From: Gaertneriomyces semiglobifer
Lineage: Eukaryota; Chytridiomycota; Chytridiomycetes; Spizellomycetales; Spizellomycetaceae
Direction of reading: 5' to 3'
Assembly (NCBI GenBank): GCA_025558075.1
Contig: JAHLKF010000021.1
Span: forward strand, 62,001-126,000
DNA length: 64,000 bases
A program made the translations under genes and the position numbers. The notes under the pieces were generated by a model. The model saw only the letters and a list, made by a program, of their open reading frames with translations. It was not told the origin of the DNA and ran no database searches. Positions 23,401 through 35,755 of this stretch are shown here, piece by piece (the stretch's first letter is position 1; every line of letters begins with the position of its first letter).

Positions 23401-24275
23401 CACCCTATCAGAGACTTCGTCGGAGGACGGTGAATGGGATGAAACCACTTCCACAACCGGGGAAACCTCTGTCGGGACCAGGGTTTGAAAAGACCCTCCT
23501 ATCATTTCTGTTGATCCTCTTTCGCTGTTATCGTGTGTTGCAAGAGCTATGGTAGGAAATTGTCAGTTTCAAGGCACGAATTGGCACGCAAGCTCCCCAT
23601 ACGCTACCTTCAACAGTGTTGAACTTGTCTCTTGTTACATCGTCATCAGCGCAATCGACTGGTCGATACCCGCGCTCGTTTTTCTTCCGCTTTGTCGCGC
23701 CAAGTTGAAGTAATCGCTCGACGAGCTCACTCATGCCCATAAAACTAGCCAAATGAAGAACAGTGTTTCCATTTCCCCAAATCCGACCCATGAATTCATA
23801 TAGAATCTTGCGAGCCTCAATCTCGTCGGTGACTGCGCTGACAAAGTTGAGAATCTCCAGTGCCATGTCTTCTTCATTCATTATGCAGGCCAGGTGGAGT
23901 AAGTTCATGTGCTCCAAACTATTACACCCGCAAGATCTCCGTCAGGACGACAAGGTCACAACTCTCAACATAATTCAAAGATTACCTCAATCCCAACAGC
24001 TCCTCCGCGTCTCCCTTTATGTCCTCATCCCATTCGTGCTGCTGGTCTCCAATTTGGTACGTCAACAGAGCTTGCAAGACATCTGTGCTTCGGCTCAAAA
24101 GTTCCAAGTACTTGTGTAGGTTGTCCAAATCGTCATTCATCACACAAGCGTATATTACATCCGCTACTTTACTATCCGGAGGAAATCCACACGCTGTAGC
24201 CGCTGCCGAGTGGTGCGGGGATGCCGATATCAACGATTCGGTGGAGGAGTCTCGAGAATGCGTTCCTTGTGACAT
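20445..24275 (-). CDS. Large ankyrin-repeat protein with Ser/Pro/Thr-rich C-terminus
   Basis: Four exons on minus: 24275..23986, 23918..23608, 23546..22767, 22699..20445, all in phase, about 1211 residues. Ankyrin units are seen as NLLHLACIMNEEDMALEIL (about 101), NTVLHLASFMGMSELVERLLQLGA (about 150), MTPLHLACTYGHVDIVHLLL (about 340) and WTPLHCACAEGHVEVVKML (about 375). Between repeat pairs is a Ser-rich linker ending in a basic KRKAVKFDP. After the last repeat the protein becomes acidic, then 600 residues rich in Ser, Thr and Pro with many SP/TP sites, closing in a lysine-rich helix (KRKKAPKEKKLKRFARV). Such architecture suits a scaffold regulated by phosphorylation; no catalytic domain is visible. 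The start is the first ATG in frame; an upstream coding exon cannot be excluded, since the frame stays open to 24464. Confidence 0.78.
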
Positions 24276-24852
24276 TGCTGTAACCGGTTTTTTTATCTCG
24301 CTCGAAAAGGATACAGTTGTTTTTGGGGTTTGGCGGGTGTGCACTTCCTCGGAGCGGGCTGAAGTGTATGTTGTATGTTGTAAGGGTAGTAAACGTGTGA
24401 TCACAGGAAGCTCGATCTCGCAACCATGAAGAGTAATCTGAAAGTGCAAAACGACATGTCCCAAGCAAAAAAGCCCTACTCTACTACTCTGCCGGTCGCA
24501 GAGCAGGCCACCTCAGCAGTAGCAGTCTTCATACGGGGTTCCTCCAGCGTGCGCAATTGGAAGCGATCAAGTCTTCAACGCGCTGGTGAAAGGTCCGCTC
24601 GTGTTTGTACAGATGCCGTAAGCGATGGTGTAAGCAAATCTCCGACGCGAATTGTACAGAGTCTCCCGAACGGTCAGAGTTAGTGCCAACGGTTAGTGCC
24701 AACTCACAATGGGTGCGGGGCTTTTTAAAGAGTGGTATGGTGGAAATGGCGTTGTCACGCAGATTTAGGTGATGCCAAATGCTACACAGGCTCGCAGGGC
24801 AAAAGTCTACTCTAGGCGTGGGATATCTAAGCTACATACAACGTGAAAAGAT
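24276..24852. other. Intergenic region between tandem minus-strand genes
   Basis: Holds the ankyrin-gene upstream region (open in frame to 24464) and the F-box gene's 3' flank. A partial tandem duplication TTAGTGCCAAC/GGTTAGTGCCAAC lies near 24680-24703. No gene recognised. Confidence 0.45.
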
Positions 24853-26533
24853 TTACGACGAAGAATGAACAGCCCTCCATAGATCGTCGGACTTATTCCA
24901 GTACGTCTCAATCACCTGACTAAAGCCTCTCAATGCCTGCATATCGAAGCGAACATACTGTCTATGATGCTGGGGTAGCAAACCCCAAATGTCTGTCTCC
25001 CCAAGAGAACGTAAAACGTCAACCGGGTCGTGCTGATAATGTCCCAAGATTCTCCATCCGATCAAATCCGGAGTAGGTGGGATCGGCCCTACGAGAATGT
25101 CTTTCAAATAACCGCATCTATCTGCAGCTCGTAACAGAACGCCGGCCGCCGCATCCCATATAAAGCACCCTTTGAGAGAAACCTTACGAAGCTTTTTCCC
25201 ACGAGACTGCGCAATGAGTTCCAATGTAGTACCACGTAAGGACTCGCAGTAATTGAAGTTTATGAACTTCAGCAAAAGGCATCCCGTTAGGAGCTGTCCT
25301 ACTTGACCATCAGTGATATTGCGGTTCCTTTGGGCGGACAATACTTCCAGCTTTGGGCATTGCCGCGCGACGGCCTCAAAAAAAGCTGCCCGGACCCTTG
25401 GATACCCATCCACATTCAGGTGAACCAAATTTGGACAATTGACATTGAATATTCTTGTTTGCGGAAGGTGCCACATAGGATTGTCGACAATAAATTCTCG
25501 AAGGCTTCGTGCTTGCGGGAGGATTTGTTCAAAGAGAATGTCTGAATTGACAGGATCATCGTGAAATCTCAAAGAACGTAGAGTCGGGATGTGACGCATG
25601 ATCGCTCCCAATGTTCCAATGTCAGCGAGAGTACCGGGCCCCAGGATCAGCGACTTGAGAGGACCGACAGAATTGACCAATTGGATCATATCGAAATGCC
25701 TTCCCCGCCAATGTGCGCTGTCTGAAATGTCCAGAGAGACAATCGCATCTTGAATTCCCGTGTCAGTCAAGATCCTGTGAAACTGAGAAAAATCTTGCAG
25801 CCTCGAAAGTTTGCCTAGTTTGAGATGCAACGCCTTTAACCGAGCCCACGTCTTGGCAATTCTCAGCACCTTGGCAAAACGCTGATAGAACGAATCTTCC
25901 CATTGTGTGCGCACGTTCACGTTTAATCTGAAATCCACCACGTGCGTCAAGAGCTCCATTATTCTCATGCATATTTCGCTCCGGAAGAGAAACAAATCCC
26001 AAGCTTGAGAGATCAATTCATCACTGGGCACAGCGAGAACATCAGAAGTATAAGAATATGTTTGATAATTATCGTAAAAGAACTCCTCGTCGTAGAAAAA
26101 TTCAAGATTGACGGTTACGTAGCGGGTATGTCGCGCAAGCGTTCGATTCCGCGAGAGCAGTTCCAACATGCGCTCCAGCCGGATGGTGTCGCTATCCCTT
26201 GCAAACTTAAAGGCATTTGGTGACGGGATCTCCATCCATTCTAGGTCATTCCCATCATAATATTGCTCATTCTGTGGCACACCAACTGCCAAACGCAATT
26301 CATGTTAGCGAAGGCTTTTGCAGAAGCCCTGAGATGTAAGAAAATGCCGCCATACCTGGTATCCTTGTTCCAATGTCAACATGCTTCCACAGATACTGAA
26401 TTCCAACCTGATTCCACCATTTGCATGTCAAGGCGGCGGACAGCTGATCTCGGCGATCCTCGAGATACTCAAAGAGCAGATGCAGAATATCCTCATTGTC
26501 CCATGCGCAATGCAATTGCTTAGTAGCAGCCAT
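24853..26533 (-). CDS. F-box/LRR protein
   Basis: Two exons, 26533..26356 and 26285..24853 (donor GTATGG, acceptor TTTGGCAG, phase 1), 536 residues. The more obvious acceptor CCACAG 14 bases further on would give a stop, so the earlier GCAG is chosen. Residues 13-52 (DILHLLFEYLEDRRDQLSAA, TCKWWNQVGIQYLWKHV) form an F-box-like motif. From about 200 on there are irregular leucine-rich repeats: LRSLRFHD, CPNLVHLNVDGYPRV, CPKLEVLSAQRNRNITD and LLKFINFNYCESLRG, the N-I-T-D and C-x-x-L spacing being of the AMN1/FBXL type. It is expected to be a substrate receptor of an SCF (Skp1-cullin-F-box) ubiquitin ligase; the target cannot be inferred. Fungi usually have many such genes. Confidence 0.82.
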
Positions 26534-27115
26534 CTCTCACAAGCCCACAGTACTGCCATCAGAGAAGCTCCCACTAATGGCACCTTGAGTTTCATAATAA
26601 CGGCGCCACAACAGCCAGTGGAGAGTGATGCATGGCTATTTTAAGATCGCCTAGAGGTTGAGATCCGGCGGATCCTACAGTTTTAACATAGATATTTTTG
26701 GTTGAGACCCCCGCGGTTGGATCATGTTCAACGTCGGGTAATGAAAAAGTAATTATGGTCCGGTGCTACACTTCTCCGCGGATAATGTTTCAAACAGCAA
26801 TTTGAATCCTTCCATCGGACCACGCCAATCACACTATCAGTCTGTACATGTAGCGACATCCTCGTCCCCTGCTACGTTCCGAGATCACTTGATTGACAGC
26901 CATACAGCATGGGCGAATTGAGAAAGCGACGACGGACAAGTTAAAATCGAGGTGTGAAATATGTCGCTTATGTCCGTTCGGACACGACCACGCGTTGTGT
27001 GCAATCGCTCGTCGTTCAAATTCACTAAATTTGAACACCAAACTACCCAACAGTCGAGCGCTCACCCAGTTTTGGAGAGAAGTTCGAACGACAATCAACG
27101 GACCTTCTTGTGATC
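26534..27115. other. Divergent promoter region
   Basis: Between the F-box gene (minus) and the NTF2-like gene (plus), which start 582 bases apart. No clear TATA box near either start and no RNA gene. Confidence 0.45.
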
Positions 27116-28542
27116 ATGCTCGCTTCATCCCCTCCCCTTACACCTCGCGTGTCCGACTCACAGACGTATGCGCTCTTCAAGTCTTCGCTGCTTTCATCCG
27201 TGAAAACGGCAGTCTCGCAGCTCCCCGCCAACTTCACCCGAGATGCCAAGGTCCATCTAATTCCTACCGCTCATCATGCGACCGGTCTTATGGAGATTGA
27301 AGGGTTCATCAGATCCGTTGCGGAAAGTGGTGCTGAGGAGAAGGTCATCAGTCGCGTTGAAGCTGAAGGTGTCATCGTTGAGGAAGTGGTCTGGGTCGTG
27401 GTTCATGACCGCCGCCTATCGTGGTTATTAGAAGGAGTGAAGGAAACAGGGAGAAGAATTGTTGTCCCTATGGTGAGCTTGCCCGGATGTGAGTTTGTGT
27501 TTCCGCCCAGGCTCATTGTTTTGCATGTAGTCCATCCACACTCGATTCTCGGAAGAACACAAAATTTCACACCAGCGCATTTACTGGGACCAAGGATCCG
27601 TTATGAAGCAAATTGGATTATTGCCAACATCTTTGTTTTGCAAACCGAACAACAGCGAAACCGCGCTACCGGTAGTGGGAGTGAAGGTTGCGGATGGCTT
27701 AGTGGAAGGCGAATTCGTTGCGGAAAACGTAGGTGTTCGTTGTAGCATGATTATAAGACATGTTTTCGCTTACCCCCAATCAACAGCAATCCTCACAGAG
27801 ACAGGACTTTGAACGTCCAGTCACTGCCCGAAGGGAACCCGCTCATGGCATTTTGCCTCCGGGAGGTGACGACCATTATTCAGCAAGCTCAAACCGCACA
27901 CAAGCGCCTTCCACCATCACATCAGTATTCCCCGAAGCCGACTTCAAAGAGCCTCAACCCAGGCGCACTCTGAACCACAAACCATCCGCGGTTGCTCTTG
28001 CAATGAGCGATGACGCTACACCTGAGCCAATCCGCCCGTCCACCCGCGTTCATTACCAACCCGGCGGTAAATCTAGCGGAATTTTTGACGAGACTCCGTT
28101 ACCGTTGAAAACCAGTATTCCGATCGACCCCAAGCGCTTTGAAAGTCACATTCAATTTGGCATGGACGATGAGCAAGTGGCTGCCGGCAAAGCGACGGGA
28201 TCTAACGTGGGTGTCCTTCCCAGTGCAGCCGAACCTGACAGCCACACTGCACACCACATGCATCGACGTGATCCCAACTGGTCCAGCGTCACACCCCACG
28301 ACGATGCTCCTGCGCATGGCAAAAGGACTTATGGGGGAGTAGGAACTCATTCCCACTTCACCTTGAGTGATGAGGGGGTGAATAATGATCACAACGAGAT
28401 CGGTTTCAAAGGTCGCAAGCATTCGCTAAAGACGTGGATTGAAAGCGATATTTTCAAGCCGGCTGAAGAGGTGAGGAGAATAGGTCGGAGGGACCCTAAC
28501 CAGAGGAGTGAGGAAACTCTTGGTAGGCCCAGTAGCCGGTAA
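27116..28542 (+). CDS. NTF2-like fold protein with C-terminal PGG motifs
   Basis: Three exons, 27116..27472, 27531..27728 and 27787..28542, junctions phase 0; 436 residues. Joined exons 1-2 read PMSIHTRFSEEHKISHQRIYWDQGSV across the splice, in the pattern of SnoaL/NTF2-like proteins of fungi (EEHKI-x-x-QRIYWDQ-x-x-VL-x-QIGLL). The first 190 residues thus form one alpha-plus-beta barrel that may bind a small molecule or partner. The C-terminal half is polar and disordered, with ILPPGGDDHYS and RVHYQPGGKSSGIF. The latter resembles the R-V-x-x-P-P-G-G-x-S-S motif of HN1/Jupiter-type proteins. Two related short segments, RRDPNWSSV and RRDPNQRSEE, follow. Function is not known; the combination seems conserved in fungi from memory only. 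Confidence 0.75.
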
Positions 28543-28916
28543 GTTGGCACATTGTCGGAGCTATCTTTATGGTTTACTTACTGTACCGGCTGTATGGTAG
28601 GGTTCTGAGACCCCCAGGTGGTGGGCAGAGCTTCAGCATCCAGTAGAAGGGATATTTTAAGCGACAAGCACGCTTTCGTGGCGCTAATAATTGTATGTTA
28701 GAGTGAAATGTGCGCAGAATGTACTTGGACTTTGCCTTCATAAGTACTGAAAAAAGAAAGTATTGCTTCACTCCCACTTTTGCATAAACTGCTGGGCGTT
28801 ATGTGGTCACCCCGGAAATTCCGAATACAAGCATTCAAAGGTAAGGTTACATGATCATCTTAACACGGCACAATGCCATCCTCACGTCCGGCTTTGTGCA
28901 GAACGTGTTTGGCTCA
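28543..28916. other. Convergent 3' flanks
   Basis: Between two stops on opposite strands. No feature beyond AT-rich 3' sequence. Confidence 0.5.
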
Positions 28917-29701
28917 TCACTCTTCCCTTCCGCCCCTGATCTTGTTCTTATACTCTGGCCGATGTCGGAGACGAGATCGGAAATGGTTGTAGAGCACAAC
29001 TTTGTTGAATCCAAACTTGTCATTGAACCGACCGGCGATGGCCTCCCAATCCGCCTTCACCCCGCATTTGAGAACCTCTGAGATTATGAAAAGATTCTGT
29101 TCTTCAGTAAAGGCACGTTGCTCCTGAATCAGAAGAATAATGATTTAAACGCTGCTGGAGCAATATGAACTACCAATAGGAACGTGCTTACTGAAGTTAA
29201 ACTTGTCGACTCCTTTCTCCTTGACCTTTGGGCGGGAGATGGTTGTTCGGTAGGTGAGGACGCTTCTTCTTTCTCTTCCTCGCTTGAATGGGCGTCCACA
29301 GCCTCCTTCTTCGAGCCTTGGGCCTTGCCTCTCGCTGAAGCGGCTCTCGGTTTAGCTTGTTTGGGTGCCGCCTTGGTCTTCCTAGCGGGCTTTCCTTTCC
29401 CATGCCGCTCTTCTGTATCGTCAGTCACATCAACCTTTTGAGCAGGCTTATTCTGTCGCACCGGTTTGCCGGTGACTTTTCCTCTCATTTCGGCAGCCGT
29501 AGGTTCATCCTGTTGCACTACTTCTTCCGCATCGTCAAGTTTTGCCCTCTTCTTGGCGGGTTCGGTTGCGGCATCAGAGTGCTCGGGTTGAGGACTGTTG
29601 GTGCCTTCCAACGGCGACTCGTACACGTCGGCATCCGGTCCTTCATCATGCTCCAGGAGTTCATCCGTCTCGGGGTCAGAATAATCGACGGCGTGGTCCA
29701 T
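28917..29701 (-). CDS. Small Myb/SANT-like domain protein
   Basis: Two exons, 29701..29192 and 29123..28917 (intron GTAAGC..ATTCAG, phase 0), 238 residues. The first 170 residues are charged and disordered: acidic at the start, then lysine/alanine/proline-rich, histone H1-like in composition (KPARKTKAAPKQAKPRA), with a KKRAKLDD nuclear signal. Exon 2 encodes a compact helical domain, FTEEQNLFIISEVLKCGVKA, then DWEAIAGRFN and LYNHFRSRLR, with the spacing of a Myb/SANT helix-turn-helix. It is probably a chromatin or DNA-binding protein. It shares a 460-bp divergent promoter with RTT106, which may mean co-expression. An open frame continuing past the donor is shadow coding. Confidence 0.78.
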
Positions 29702-30161
29702 TGATAAGTATCCCAGTTCAGATATAGTGGCAGGTACTGGCGATCCTCTGAACGGTTGGAAAGACGGACCACAACGTTCCTTATGTAGGCCATATCAGTC
29801 GTTATGGCGTATTCTAATTGAAAGGGTTCGCCGGGGGCTTTGGTGAGCCGATGCAGTCATAGGCCATAATCGTGCACCAAAGCTCTTACAAGCCCCTGCC
29901 AGAAGTTCGAAAGCCATCGTAACCAATACGACGCACATGCCGACTACATGGGTCCCTAAGGGGGTCCCAATGGGGTTTAGTCTGGTACTGAAGCGTAGAA
30001 CTCGCTAAGGCATCTAAGGCAAACTGGAAAGTTTGGATCTGCGCGCGAGAAATGAAAGAATGGAACGCTTCCCACTTTACAGCTTTCCTTAAGAAAAGCG
30101 AGTGTGTTCGAGCATCGACGGACCTTATATTAAGGCAGAATCTGGGCAGCAAATATAAAAG
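29702..30161. promoter_or_regulatory. Bidirectional promoter, SANT-like gene and RTT106
   Basis: The two chromatin-related genes start 460 bases apart on opposite strands. A TATAAAA lies at 30154-30160, but directly against the RTT106 ATG, too close to serve as a TATA box for that start. Confidence 0.45.
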
Positions 30162-31676
30162 ATGACCACAGACAGGTGAATTCCTCCACTTTCTGTTCCA
30201 AAGTTGGGTCCCATTTCTAAACGCACACGATCATGATGCAGGTTCAAAGTCCTTTCAACGCTCCCCCCACACCTTCAAATAGAAGTCAATGCTCTGATTT
30301 CTGCACATCCAGTATCAGAGGAAGTCATATGCAAGCTCATACAACACTTTACGGGGACGAGTCCACCAGATACTGCTTCCTCGTCGGATGCGCAACCCAA
30401 CAAAAAACGTAAGCTCGAAACAAGCTCAACTACACCCCAACCATCCACTTCAACAGACCACGATGACACCCTCATTGCCAGTCTGCCCGATGTCTCTTTC
30501 TCGTTACCATCCCGAAGAAAGTACACGGTGAACCTGAACAGGACCAGCATTCAACTGATCAATCCCAAAACCCAAACTACAGACGCAGCATTTGCTGTTT
30601 CATCTATTCGACATGCGTTTAGTGTTCCTACGCCAAACAAGGCCAAGGATCACTACACCTTCTGTTTACTCGTCGAGAACGGCGACGCCGTCGTTTTTGG
30701 ACTTGATGATGTGGTTGGAAAGGACACCTACCTCGGTGTCGAGAAGGGTGGCCGCGTTAGAGACGTTGTCGTGTCACATTTGGAGAAAGTGCTGGACGTC
30801 AAGGTCATGAAACCCGACGCCAACCTCTTCCGGTCAATGCTGAAGAAAGGACAACTGTACCTGGAAGGATACAGTGGTGTCCGAGATGCAGTAATATACC
30901 CTCTGCCTACGGGACTATTGATCGGCATGAAGAAGCCGTGGTATTGGTTTCCGTTGGAGAAAATAAACAATATAAATATCGTCAAACCAACGGGACGGAC
31001 GTTTAGCTTGATGATTGATGCGACTGCCGGAGTGTCGTACCCACCGCAAGGTGAAGGCGAGAAGGAACACGATCTCCAAATGATCGATGTAGCCGAAATG
31101 GGCCCGATAGGCCATTGGGTGGATACCTGCCACTCCCGGTTCGGAAAACGTGCTCCGATAGCGTCGTCTTCCGTCCCAGTTGAAAATGGTGGCGTGGAGA
31201 GCATGGCCGTTGACGATGATGATGTTTCAGAAGATGAGGATTTTGCTCCCGAGGACGACGATAGCTGCCCCGAGGAGCATGACAGTGATTACGACAGTGA
31301 TGGTCATGGGTCCATCAACGGGGATGCCGCCGGTTCACAAGGGGAGCAATCCGACGAAGATGCTGGTGAAGAATGGGACGACGAAGAGGAAGCACCGCGA
31401 ATTAAGGGCCACCCGCTTCCACGGATGTCCCAAACTGCTATGAACGCTGTTATAGGAGCCGTCCAAGAAGCCTTAGGTCTGGAGGATGAAGGCGATGATG
31501 AAGGCGATGCGTCCGCCAGCGATGACGAAGAGAGCACCCCAGACATAGAGGACGCTCCAGCACCGTCACCGCCAGCCGCCAGCCGAGTTGGGGGCGGGAT
31601 GGCAGCTATTGCATCTCAGATCGAAAAAGAGCGACAAGAACGGTTAACCGCTATAAAGCAGGTCAAGAAACGGTAA
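30162..31676 (+). CDS. RTT106: Histone chaperone RTT106
   Basis: Two exons, 30162..30175 (only 14 nt) and 30242..31676, 482 residues. The mini-exon is inferred because the long exon has no upstream in-frame ATG before a stop, whereas ATGACCACAGACAG spliced at GTGAAT..GATGCAG gives an open N-terminus RFKVLSTLPPHLQ that matches Rtt106's LP-x-x-L start. Basic PNKKRKLE is a nuclear signal. The double PH region (about 120-300) is recognisable from FAVSSIRHAFSVP, KDHYTFCLLVEN, PYLEGYSGVRDA-type GVRDAVIYPLPTGLLIG and TFSLMIDA. The C-terminal 150 residues are highly acidic, as in yeast. Rtt106 binds H3-H4, particularly H3 acetylated on K56, and deposits it after replication together with CAF-1, downstream of Asf1. 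Confidence 0.9.
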
Positions 31677-31885
31677 TTGTGCGTGCCGATTTGACCATGC
31701 AACGCTGCACATAAGGGGTCGACATTCTCCTAGTCCGCGCAACCATCTTGGCGAACGCTGATGGAACTAGGTACACTACGTTGTCAGGCTTGTCGCGGCG
31801 CCATCCACATCCAGGTGAACCGGGCAGGGTACATGCGCATACTGTACTCCTGTCAGACATCTCACTCGATATTTAAATAATTACA

Positions 31886-33599
31886 TCATGCTGCCTTCTC
31901 TAAGTCTTCTAACAGTTTCTTCTGTGTCATATGTGCCTTCAACCGAATGCTCTGGATTTTGATAAACCCTTCAGAGTCGGATGGGTTGAAACCACCAGCT
32001 TCATCCATGGACGCGATCTTCTCATCATACAGAGAATTTGGTGACGTCCGGCCTTCAATGATGACATTGCCTTTGTAAAGCTTGACTGCGTGCCAGTTGG
32101 TTCATCAGTCAGGGCATAACCATATCAGTACACTAGGCACATTGAACTCACGCTTTACGACGCCATTGACAGGTTTTTGGGAGTACTCCACGCTAGACAT
32201 GATAAACTCGCGCTCGGCAGAGTACCACAGGCCATTGTAGATAACCTCTGAAAGGCGTTGGGCGTACTGATCTTTGAGACGACGCACTTCACGGTCGAGC
32301 GTGAGTCCCTCCAAGTCAACATGGGCGGCCCGAAGTATCGTTCCACCGGGTGTCTCGTAACACCTACGAACAACCCGTTAGTACAGCTGCAAAGCTACGT
32401 TGATAAAAGTCCATATCGACACATACCCGCGAGACTTGATCCCAATGAAACGGTTTTCAACGATGTCGATACGGCCGATTCCATGCTTGCGGCCCAATTG
32501 ATTCAAATACAGGAAGAGCTCTAGGGCATCAGTGTAGGCTGAAATCACAATCACATGTAAAAATCAATGGACTTTATAGCTCAAGAATGAACGAAACGAC
32601 ACTCACATGTGGTGCCGTCAGTGGTGTTTTCTACTTTGACAGGCTTTCCATTTTGGAAGTGGATGGACTATCGAAGAATGTTAGATGACAGAGACGCCTG
32701 AATCATAGAGTTAGCGGCGGCTTACAATTCGCTCTGGTGTGTTGGGGGCATCTTCGGGGTCAACAGTAAGCTTCCACATGTCCTTGGGAGGGGTTGTGTT
32801 TGGATCTTCCAGAATCCCAGCTTCGAATGAAATGTGATACAGGTTCTCATCCGTTGACCACGGCTTAGCAGAAGTTTGCACAACAGGAATGCCCTTCTGA
32901 GCTGCGTACTCGAGCAACGCAGGGCGTCCTGGGAAGCGCTCGTAGAAGGCTGTAAATTTGAACCAATTAATCAGCGTGCCATGCGAAGATCTCTGTAGCG
33001 TGAGTGCACTTACTGGAATCGCGCCACGGAGCAATCACCTTGATGTCTGGATTCAGAGCATAGTAGCCGAGTTCGAAGCGAACTTGATCATTTCCTTTGC
33101 CTGTGCATCCGTGCGATACAAAGTCGCATCCTTCCCGGCGGGCGATTTCAATCTGTTTTCGGCAAATGACCGGCCTGGCTAATGAGGTGCCCAGAAGATA
33201 TACGCCCTCGTATAGGCAGTTCGCCTGTATAGCAGGCCATACAAGATCCTCAACAAACTCTTTACGAAGATCCTATTACGAAGAGGTTCGATATATCAGA
33301 CACGTCGGCATCATATTCCAGACACATTCAAAAGGCCTCACCTCGATGAATACTTTGGTAGCTCCAATCGCGATAGCCTTGTCGCGAGCAGCCTCGAAAT
33401 CCTCTTCCTGACCAATATTAGCCATGTAGGCCATAACCTCATAACCCTGTGAAAATTGACATTTGAATGAGTAACATGAGCATTTCAAAGACCGTCGGAA
33501 GCGAAAACCAACCTGGTCGATGAGCCATGCAAGGATGCATGATGTGTCCAGACCACCCGAGTATGCGAGTAGCACCCGTCCTTTGGTGGCGGATGTCAT
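31886..33599 (-). CDS. ARG1: Argininosuccinate synthase
   Basis: Eight exons on minus: 33599..33513, 33446..33342, 33272..33014, 32949..32726, 32667..32607, 32538..32427, 32363..32152, 32085..31886; total 1260 nt, 419 residues, the family's usual length. It joins citrulline and aspartate with ATP in arginine biosynthesis. The P-loop-like [10 protein letters not shown] is at residues 12-21; the second signature [11 protein letters not shown] lies in exon 3. Other landmarks are [29 protein letters not shown] and KLYKGNV. All junction phases close, including the exon 7/8 join that gives VVKLKLYKGN. Cytosolic; no targeting peptide is seen. No uORF peptide like the fungal arginine attenuator was recognised, though that regulates a different gene (CPA1) in yeasts. 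Confidence 0.96.
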
Positions 33600-34135
33600 G
33601 GTGTTGCAGTGAATTTCGTATGTCCTTTCCAAACTCTAGATCTACTCCGATGCCGCCACGATTCCCTTTTGGCTGTTGGCTGTTGCTGCTGCTTTCAAGC
33701 GACGGAGCGAACTTCAACTGTGGATTTATAGCAGACGGTAAACCACCTCGCGAAAATCGGGGTGGCAAATCGTTTGTGGCAAACATCTCATCTTAGATCA
33801 GTGAGTCATGCACTGAGTCACATGTGTTAACGTAAGCACTCTACGTTGAATCGATAAGGTTGTGTTGCAACAGTCCAGGCAGCATATGGTTGCGCTGCAA
33901 GGAATGCTGTTGGCAAGGTCAATGCAACGCAATCCATACACACAAGTAATATGATGAGAATTGCTGAACCACATAAGAAAGCATCGTTTGCATGAAGGAG
34001 CGCACTCGAAACCAGATTGCGATAAATAATCGTGCAACATCTAAGAATTAAAGAGTTCAAAAAAAAATGCGAACTATCGACTGTATTCCAATATACATGG
34101 AAACCCCAACCGAAACCTTCGTCCCACCAGACAGA
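33600..34135. other. Intergenic region between RPS5 and ARG1
   Basis: ARG1 upstream region and RPS5 3' flank. No gene or clear element seen. Confidence 0.45.
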
Positions 34136-35202
<1,067 letters not shown>

Positions 35203-35755
35203 GGTAGATAGTCCTGTTCATATAATGAATATTCAACAAGTCAGTCAGAGGTTCGGTATTCCAGCAATACACCATCCACATCCACAGTCTCCTGCCCTAC
35301 AAGTACATGCTATCCGCCGAAGCCATCTCGGCCCACTCCTTCCGGCTCCTCGCTCTCTCTCTCAATCTTGCATCAACCAACCCCGAATTCACAGCGCATG
35401 CGCCATCTCATGCACAACGTACCTTGTACTTCACACGACTACGGGAGGTGAGTGGGCAAGAAAGTGAGGGAATCAGTTCTTCGCAGCGAGAAGACTCGAA
35501 CAACACAACCTCCCTCGGCCGAGCAACAGAAATTATTCGTCACGTGATGTCGTGCTTAGCTAAGGTCGCGGCGCGCTCATATATGAGGGACTACTGTTAC
35601 GCGGTTGAACTTGTGAGGAACTATCTTATAATACTATCAGACAGGAATGAACCATAGGACCATGACCAGAGCGCTTCAAGAAGTAGTTCACGAGCGAATG
35701 TGTTGTATTGAGACTTTTGATAATCCATATGTGCTATGCTACTTTATATCGTTGA
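35203..35755. promoter_or_regulatory. RPS5 upstream region with E-box
   Basis: Upstream of RPS5 and downstream of the copper ATPase stop. A perfect palindrome TCACGTGA at 35540-35547, about 340 bases from the RPS5 ATG, fits a bHLH (Cbf1/Tye7-like) or Myc-type E-box; the binding factor is inferred, not seen. Confidence 0.45.

Noticed and set aside
26258..26285. CCACAG acceptor for exon 2 of the F-box gene
   Set aside because: Joining there in phase 1 gives an immediate stop; the acceptor 14 bases earlier keeps the frame.
28917..29130. Suspected frameshift in the SANT-like gene
   Set aside because: On rechecking the bases, donor and acceptor are both phase 0 and exon 2 is 207 nt, an intact frame FTEEQNLFIISEV.
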